Part shown: positions 59,267-64,000 of the stretch, in pieces | How the letters are laid out: each line of letters opens with the position of its first letter | How positions within the stretch are numbered: the stretch's first letter is position 1 | NCBI RefSeq assembly: GCF_000381125.1 | Contig: NZ_KB905938.1 | Location: forward strand, 41,463-105,462 | DNA length: 64,000 nucleotides | Direction of reading: 5' to 3' | DNA from: Caldimonas manganoxidans ATCC BAA-369 | GTDB lineage: Bacteria > Pseudomonadota > Gammaproteobacteria > Burkholderiales > Burkholderiaceae_C | Position numbers and translations under genes: made by a program | Notes under the pieces: generated by a model | What the model saw: only the letters and a program-made list of their open reading frames with translations | Told to the model about the DNA's origin: nothing | Databases searched by the model: none

Positions 59267-59793
59267 GGCAGGCGCAAGCCCTCGAAGAAGGTTTGGACGG
59301 CTTCCTCCGGCGGCTCGGGGCCGACCACGTTGACTTGGTGAATGCGGGTCGCATGGGCAAAGTAGCCGGCCACATGGGTGACGGCTTGACCGTCTGGCAA
59401 GTGGCCACTCACACGCACGCGCAGCGCCTCGGGGTTGGGGGTCATGCCGGGCACTTGCAGCGGCTGGGGCACCGGCTCGGGGGCGTCGAGGTTGGCCACC
59501 GTGGCTTGCCGCAGCATGCGCAGCGCCGGGGTCACCCGGCTCGGATCCCCGAGATCCGCCCAGCTCAGGGCATAGGTGTGGCCTGCGGCCGTGCAGGCAT
59601 ACAGGTGCATGCGAACCTGCGTGCCCGCCAGCTCGACGCTGCGCGCATGGGTCTTGGGCTTGCACGGAAACAGCGCCACCCAGCGGCCGTCCTCGGGGCG
59701 CACCTCGCGCCAATCCAGTGTCGGCGCACAAGCCGACACTCCCAGCGCCACTCCCAGCGCGAAAGCCAGACCGACGAGGATTCGAGGCGACAT
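59263..59793 (-). CDS. Putative lipoprotein of unknown function
   Basis: This 176-residue product has a lipoprotein signal (MSPRILVGLAFALGVALGVSAC, lipobox VSAC, lipidated Cys near residue 22). The mature part begins with PTLDWREVRPEDGRWVALFPCKPKT, then YALSWADLGDP and ALRVRVSGHLPDGQAVTHVAGYF. I do not assign a family; it may be a solute-handling or outer-membrane protein. The stop overlaps the MFS start, hinting at joint function. Confidence 0.75.
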   Translation of the reverse strand: MSPRILVGLAFALGVALGVSACAPTLDWREVRPEDGRWVALFPCKPKTHARSVELAGTQVRMHLYACTAAGHTYALSWADLGDPSRVTPALRMLRQATVANLDAPEPVPQPLQVPGMTPNPEALRVRVSGHLPDGQAVTHVAGYFAHATRIHQVNVVGPEPPEEAVQTFFEGLRLP

Positions 59794-59919
59794 CGTGCCG
59801 ATTATCCGCCGCCGGCGTCACTCTCGCCCGCAGGCCCCCGATCGGGGGATCGACACCCTTTGTCACCTCTCGGAATACTGGTGACACTATCGTTGCGTTG
59901 CTACGCCGCTGGAGCGTCC

Positions 59920-61098
59920 ATGGACTTGTCTGAGCTCTCCGGCCCGACGCCCCCCGGGCGCCAGCGGCCGGCAGAGGCCATGCCCTCGATGCCCGAGCCG
60001 GCCGTCGAGCGCTGGCACCGCTTGCTCACCCAGATCGGGGAGGAAGTCTCCACGCCCTTGAGCCGTGCGTTGGAGCGGGTGCATGCGCTGATCGCCACCG
60101 GTCAGATCGACCGACGCAGCCTGCGCAGCTTGCGCGACGAGCTCGAACGCGCCCGGCGCGTGGGCATGTGCAGTCAGCAAATCGTGCGCTTGGCTTCCGG
60201 TCGCGTGCGCCAAAGCGCCGAGCGGCTGCATCTGACGCAAATGCTGCAAGGCGTGTTGGCGCACCGCAGTCGCGAGAGCCAGTCCCATGGGCTGGAGATC
60301 CGCCAGGTGCTCAAGCCCGTGGAGGTGATCGTCGATCCGGCGCTGTTGTTTTCCCTGCTCAATACGCTGCTGGACTGGGCGTTCACGCATGCCCAAGGGG
60401 CGATCGAGCTGCGGCTGGACACCAAGCCCTGGCCGGTCCAGGCCCGCTTGCTGTGCCGTTTTCATCACACGGCGCCCGACGAGGTCGGGCCGAGCCCCGT
60501 GGCTGCCGCGCTGTCCTTGCAGGACGAGCGGCCCCTGCTCGATGACGTGAGCTGGTGCCTCGTGCGGCAAGCCGCCGACACCCTGGGGTTGGAACTGCAG
60601 CGCCAAGACGATGAGTCGCGTACTGCCGTGACGCTGTGTTTTCCGCGCACCGTGGCCGATCAGCTGCCGGGCCTCAGCGTGGTCGAGGAAGACACCGGAT
60701 TTGCGGCGTCCTCGGCCAACTCGCGCCCCTTGGCCGGCAGCCACGTGCTGGTGGTGGCATCGCGGCGGGAGGTGCGTGCCCAAGTGCGCGAGGCGGTCCG
60801 ACACATGGGGCTGGTGCTCGATTTCGTGTCGTCCCTGGACGAGGCCGTGGCCTTTTGCCGCGAGGGCCTGCCGCACGCCATCCTGATCGAATCCATCCTG
60901 CGCGGTGAGCGCTTCAACCAGTGGCGTGAAGACCTGCTGCATGAAGCGCCCGACCTGGTCTTCATCGAGATCGTCGAAGAAGGGGACATGTTCGAAGCCT
61001 CGGGCTTCGGACATGCCACGATCGCACGCGTGGGGCGCGGGGCCATCCTCAGCTCGCTGCCGTCGGCCCTGGTGTTCGAGTTGGCCAAAACCATGTGA
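59920..61098 (+). CDS. Degenerate histidine-kinase/receiver-like protein
   Basis: This 392-residue cytoplasmic protein has no membrane segment. Residues 28-130 are helical (dimerisation-like) without an H-box histidine. Residues about 138-245 resemble a GHKL ATPase with an N-box-like LLNTLLDWAFTHA, but W153 stands where the key Asn is expected and no G1 box is seen. Residues about 273-392 look like a receiver fold (GSHVLVVASRREVRAQVREA): the acidic pair is A280-S281 and the phosphoacceptor Asp position is E324. It is probably a pseudo-kinase/pseudo-receiver scaffold. A GGAG site precedes ATG 59920. TlpA follows 124 bp later. Confidence 0.75.
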   Translation: MDLSELSGPTPPGRQRPAEAMPSMPEPAVERWHRLLTQIGEEVSTPLSRALERVHALIATGQIDRRSLRSLRDELERARRVGMCSQQIVRLASGRVRQSAERLHLTQMLQGVLAHRSRESQSHGLEIRQVLKPVEVIVDPALLFSLLNTLLDWAFTHAQGAIELRLDTKPWPVQARLLCRFHHTAPDEVGPSPVAAALSLQDERPLLDDVSWCLVRQAADTLGLELQRQDDESRTAVTLCFPRTVADQLPGLSVVEEDTGFAASSANSRPLAGSHVLVVASRREVRAQVREAVRHMGLVLDFVSSLDEAVAFCREGLPHAILIESILRGERFNQWREDLLHEAPDLVFIEIVEEGDMFEASGFGHATIARVGRGAILSSLPSALVFELAKTM

Positions 61099-61222
61099 GC
61101 CCTTGGGGCAGGGCGAACTTTTGCCACGGGTGCGACTCCTTCCGTGCGGATCGGCCGCCCCTGCGCCGGGCAGGCGCAGCGGCCTGGCCGTACACTGGCG
61201 CCTTGCACATGGAGTGCCCCCG

Positions 61223-61720
61223 ATGAAGAAACCTGCCCTGTGGGCCGCCGCCGTGGTGGCCGTGGTTCTTGCCGTCACTGGCTGGATGGCCCTGTCCCGA
61301 GATCAGGCTCCGGCCGTGGACTATGTGCTGCTGGACGGCCGCAAGGAAAACCTCGCCGAACTGCGCGGCAAGGTGGTGTTGGTGAATTTCTGGGCCACGA
61401 GCTGTGTGACCTGCGTGAAGGAAATGCCCGAGCTCGTCGAGACCTATCGCAAGTACCATGAGCGTGGGTTCGACCTGGTGGCCGTGGCGATGAGCTACGA
61501 CCCGCCGGCCTATGTGTCCAACTTCACGCACAGCCGTCAACTGCCGTTCAAGGTGGCCATCGACAACACCGGCGAGGTGGCCCGACGGTTCGGCGAGGTC
61601 AAGCTCACGCCCACCACCTTCGTCGTGGACAAGCGCGGCCAGGTCGTCAAGCGCTATGTCGGCGAGCCCGACTTTGCGCAGTTGCACCAGCTCATCGAGC
61701 GCCTGCTGTCCGAAGCCTGA
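61223..61720 (+). CDS. TlpA/ResA-type thioredoxin-like oxidoreductase
   Basis: This membrane-anchored periplasmic thiol oxidoreductase probably reduces or isomerises disulfides, as TlpA does in cytochrome c or oxidase maturation. The 165-residue product has an N-terminal anchor (about 3-25), a thioredoxin fold with active CVTC (C61, C64) in FWATSCVTCVKEMPEL, and the cis-Pro region LTPTTFVVDKRG. ATG 61223 has GGAG upstream. Its stop directly abuts the stop of the convergent EamA gene (TGATCA). Confidence 0.9.
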   Translation: MKKPALWAAAVVAVVLAVTGWMALSRDQAPAVDYVLLDGRKENLAELRGKVVLVNFWATSCVTCVKEMPELVETYRKYHERGFDLVAVAMSYDPPAYVSNFTHSRQLPFKVAIDNTGEVARRFGEVKLTPTTFVVDKRGQVVKRYVGEPDFAQLHQLIERLLSEA

Positions 61721-62581
61721 TCAGGCGCGGGCCCGCACCCCGGCCAGGGCCGCGCCGATGATGAGCACCGCAGCGGCCACGATCCAGCCCGACACACTGC
61801 GTCCGGTGGCCAGCACCAGCAGCACCGTGCTGGCCAGCGGTGTCAGATAGCTCAGGATGCCGATGCGCCGCGCATCGCCGGTCTTGAGCGCCTTGTCCCA
61901 CAGGAAGAAGGCGGCCCCCAGGGGCCCCAACCCCATCAGCACGAGCAGGCCCCAGTCCTGTGCCGACAGTGCCACGCGCGGCTCCAGCGCCCAGTGGCAG
62001 ATCAGCGACAGCCCGCCGGAGACCAGACCGAACAACCCGATGGCCGCCGTCGGGAAATGCGCCACGCGCCGCGTCCACAACGAATAACTCGCCCAGACGA
62101 AGGCCGAGCCCAGCGCCGCGACATAGCCCCAGGACCACCCCCCGGCCAACTCGCGCCCGCCGGCGATCGCCAGCGCCGCGCCGGCGAAGCCGGTCAGTGC
62201 GGCCCCCACATGCACCGGGCGCAGCCGCAGGCCGGGCAGGAACAGCGGGGCCATCACCACGATCAGGAGCGGCCACAGATAGTTCACCAAATTGGCCTCC
62301 ACCGCCGGCGCGTGGCGCAGCGCGATGAACAGCAGGAAATGAAAACCGAACAGTCCATAGACCCCCAAAGCCAAGGTGCGCAGCGGAATGCGCCACTGCC
62401 GCCACGAGGGCCAGGCCGGCACGCTGCCCACCACCAGGGCGACGCCAGTGAGCAGAAAGGGCGGCACATGCGACAAGGCCACGCCCAAGGTGGCCAATGA
62501 GGCCCACAGCGCGATCGCGCCGAGGGCGTACAGGTGGGAAGCGGAACGGCCGCGGCTTGCAGTCGGGGTCTCGGAGTTCAT
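61721..62581 (-). CDS. EamA/DMT-family transporter (YddG-like)
   Basis: This 286-residue inner-membrane protein of the drug/metabolite transporter family has ten hydrophobic segments and two EamA repeats (about 15-140 and 150-285). AIALWASLATLGVAL, EANLVNYLWPLLIVV and GPLGAAFFLWDKALKTGDAR match the YddG group that exports aromatic and other amino acids. The export substrate is inferred from the group only. Confidence 0.88.
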   Translation of the reverse strand: MNSETPTASRGRSASHLYALGAIALWASLATLGVALSHVPPFLLTGVALVVGSVPAWPSWRQWRIPLRTLALGVYGLFGFHFLLFIALRHAPAVEANLVNYLWPLLIVVMAPLFLPGLRLRPVHVGAALTGFAGAALAIAGGRELAGGWSWGYVAALGSAFVWASYSLWTRRVAHFPTAAIGLFGLVSGGLSLICHWALEPRVALSAQDWGLLVLMGLGPLGAAFFLWDKALKTGDARRIGILSYLTPLASTVLLVLATGRSVSGWIVAAAVLIIGAALAGVRARA

Positions 62582-62777
62582 GGCAGGCGAGCATAGCCGC
62601 AGGTGCGCGGCGCGATCGTCGCGCCACGCGGGTCGGTCGTCGCGCGATCACGGTTTGATAGGGCCTACGCCTCGAAACCCGGTTTCACCCCTGGATACGT
62701 CCAGGCCAGGCTCGCCCAAAGCGGATTGGCCTAGGATGCCAGGGCACGGACGGATCACCACAACATCGGGAGGAACC

Positions 62778-63128
62778 ATGAACCGCCCCTTGTACTTCGA
62801 GTATCCGGTCCAAGTTGGCGATACCTTGCCGGCATTGATTCAAAGCGTCTACGGCAGATCACCATCGTCTTGCCATCACGAAGACGTGCTGCAAACGCTC
62901 CAGGCGTTCAACCCCCATCTGCGCACGAACCCGCCTTGGCACCCCGGCATGATCCTGAGATTGAGCGACTGTGTGCCCGCGCACGTGCCCGGTGGGGTGA
63001 GGCCCTTGTGGCTTGAATCGGTGCAAGACCCATCGCAGCAGAGGGCTCTTTGGGTCTTGGCCTGGGCCCAGCACAGCAACCTGCTGTTGGCTCCAGGGGC
63101 TGTGGCCTTGGGGGGACATCGACGCTGA
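62778..63128 (+). CDS. Small LysM-like domain protein
   Basis: This 116-residue protein has one LysM-like fold at about 8-62 (YPVQVGDTLPALIQSVYG, then EDVLQTLQAFNPHL and HPGMILRLSD), the pattern that usually binds peptidoglycan GlcNAc. It has no signal peptide, unlike most LysM cell-wall proteins, so it may be cytoplasmic, or a structural part as in phage tails. A strong GGGAGGAACC ribosome site precedes the ATG. Its stop overlaps the next start (TGATG), so a 48-residue mini-protein is likely coupled to it. Confidence 0.65.
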   Translation: MNRPLYFEYPVQVGDTLPALIQSVYGRSPSSCHHEDVLQTLQAFNPHLRTNPPWHPGMILRLSDCVPAHVPGGVRPLWLESVQDPSQQRALWVLAWAQHSNLLLAPGAVALGGHRR

Positions 63129-63274
63129 TGAGCCCGGGCAACCTGGACCTGCTGCGCCGCATCGGCGACGACTACGCCCTGTACAAGCTCTTTGTTGAAA
63201 CGGTGGCGAGCACGGTGGTGGGAGCGGGTTTCGGCCTTGTGGTCGGCTTGGACTGGGGTGCTTCCTGGGTGTAG
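63128..63274 (+). CDS. 48-residue hypothetical protein coupled to the LysM gene
   Basis: It encodes MSPGNLDLLRRIGDDYALYK and then a hydrophobic segment (FVETVASTVVGAGFGLVVGL) and WGASWV. One membrane helix is likely. The start overlaps the LysM stop by one base, which suggests translational coupling. Nothing identifies its function; it is supported only by coupling and composition. Confidence 0.45.
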   Translation: MSPGNLDLLRRIGDDYALYKLFVETVASTVVGAGFGLVVGLDWGASWV

Positions 63275-63382
63275 CGCTTTATCAGCGTGGGCGCATGTCG
63301 GAGAAGGCTCGCCGATCCTCGAGCCGCAAAAGATCGGGGATCCAGTGATGCCTCGCTGGGCCGTCTCGGTGCCCAGGCGAGA

Positions 63383-63805
63383 TCAGCCCTGCCGCCGCAG
63401 CGCCGCCGTCAGCGCCGACGGTGAACGGTAACCACAGCGCAGCGCCACCTCCTGCACCTGCAGACCCTGAACGCGCAGCCGGCGGGCCGCGGCCAGGCGG
63501 CGTTCGCGCACGTAGGCCATCGGTGCCTGCCCGGTTTCGGCCAGGCACCGGGCGGTGAACTGTGAGGGGCTCAGGCAGACCTGTGCCGCCAAGTCGGCCA
63601 CGCCCAAGGGCTCGCCCAGGTGGGCGTCGATCCAAGCGTCCAGCCGCCCCCAGTCGATGGGCCGTCGCGTGCGGCGCGGCGCGGCGGCTTCGCTGGGCAA
63701 TGTCGATAGCAGCAGCGCGGTGGCCGGGCCCTGCAGATCGGCCAGATCGTGGCGGCTGGCCAGGAAAGGCTCCATGTCGTTTCGTGTGGAAAGCAACACT
63801 GTCAC
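63383..63805 (-). pseudogene. 5'-truncated AraC-family regulator at an IS junction
   Basis: The last 95 residues hold a complete AraC/XylS double helix-turn-helix: WIDAHLGEPLGVADLAAQVCLS, SPSQFTARCLAETGQAPMAYVRERRLAAARRLR, EVALRCGYRSPSALTAALRR. Upstream only about 45 residues remain of the usual sensory domain. The reading frame then runs into the end of an ISL3-type element; its first codons (including the ATG at 63772 or 63805) come from the element. The regulator was probably cut by the insertion and is a fragment. Confidence 0.65.
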
Positions 63806-64000
63806 TGGGGCATCGCCGGCGCGAATGGGCTGGCCGGCAGGTGCTTGAGCTTAGACATGCGTAGGTAGGCGATGGCGATGAAGTTCTGGCTCGTCCTGAA
63901 GCCGCGTGCGGCGCGCTTGGCCTGTTGCAGCAGCCCGTTCATCGCCTCGACGAAGGCGTTGCTGCGGTGATCGACCATGCCGCGCACCACCGCGTCGAAC
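63768..64000 (-). mobile_element. Right end of an ISL3-family-like insertion sequence (partial)
   Basis: The transposase gene C-terminus and its 3' flank reach the window edge. GGCTCCATGTCGTTTCGTGT at about 63768-63787, 15 bp outside the transposase stop, is a candidate terminal inverted repeat. The other end is outside the window, so neither repeat nor target duplication can be confirmed. Confidence 0.55.
63802..64000 (-). CDS. ISL3-family transposase, C-terminal part (partial)
   Basis: The frame, open to the window edge, reads FDAVVRGMVDHRSNAFVEAMNG, then LLQQAKRAARGFRTSQNFI and AIAYLRMSKLKHLPASPF. This is the well-conserved C-terminus of ISL3-type DDE transposases, with the final glutamate of the DDE triad likely in AFVEAMNG. 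The gene starts beyond 64000 on the minus strand. No frameshift is seen in the visible part. Confidence 0.88.
   Translation of the reverse strand, partial: FDAVVRGMVDHRSNAFVEAMNGLLQQAKRAARGFRTSQNFIAIAYLRMSKLKHLPASPFAPAMPQ

Overview
The window reads as chromosomal DNA of a high-GC betaproteobacterium of the order Burkholderiales (Comamonadaceae/Rubrivivax-like). The basis is gene order and family content: petABC followed by sspAB, a DUF721/DciA gene next to an M23 peptidase and secA, argB–HAD phosphatase–slmA, coaE–zapD–yacG beside pilBCD, rplU–rpmA–obgE–proB, a two-domain malic enzyme, DUF1631 and a PHA phasin. Genus cannot be fixed from the sequence alone. Most of the window is dense housekeeping DNA. 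Accessory features are a low-GC-looking catabolic cluster, a tandem hairpin array, a dioxygenase remnant beside a tRNA gene, and the end of an insertion sequence at the right edge.

Layout. 1-10.2 kb: tail of a substrate-binding protein, an MFS exporter, malic enzyme (maeB), acrylyl-CoA-reductase-like acuI, pdxA, a DUF1631 protein and mscL. 10.3-15.8 kb: cytochrome bc1 complex (petABC), sspAB, tRNA-Thr, a small exported protein and a Bax-inhibitor-1 membrane protein. 15.9-22.1 kb: DciA-like protein, M23 peptidase, secA, argJ, phasin. 22.4-26.5 kb: bioA-bioF-bioD facing a CusF-like/DUF411 copper pair. 26.9-31.2 kb: argB, nucleotidase, slmA, pdeM, a DUF815 ATPase, and a mutT-type Nudix gene. 31.2-36.8 kb (minus): pilB, pilC, pilD, coaE, zapD, yacG. 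37.2-39.7 kb: a BKACE-type enzyme, a LigB-dioxygenase remnant, tRNA-Pro, ispB. 40-46.5 kb: rplU, rpmA, obgE, proB, the 89-bp hairpin array, rppH, proS, lytic transglycosylase. 46.6-51.5 kb: a D-tartrate dehydratase operon with a divergent LysR regulator. 51.5-63.3 kb: ubiX, grxD, a 1237-residue hybrid kinase, an OlsB-like acyltransferase, HPr and EIIA-Man, an MFS transporter with a lipoprotein, a degenerate kinase/receiver protein, TlpA, EamA, and a LysM gene with a mini-gene. The window ends in an AraC fragment cut by an ISL3-type transposase gene.

How parts work together. petABC builds respiratory complex III and ends at a clear terminator. pilB/pilC/pilD give the type IV pilus motor, platform and prepilin peptidase. 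bioAFD covers three biotin steps, but bioB and bioC are absent here. The tartrate cluster (DapA-like lyase, Bug-type binding protein, SDR, dehydratase) has overlapping genes, one promoter candidate and a divergent LysR gene, so it looks like one catabolic regulon.

The most unusual structure is the array at 42977-43370 between proB and rppH. It has four 89-bp units and one internally deleted unit. Each full unit carries three hairpins with three-base loops, and the first hairpin holds the proB stop codon. Base differences in the fourth unit keep the hairpins paired.
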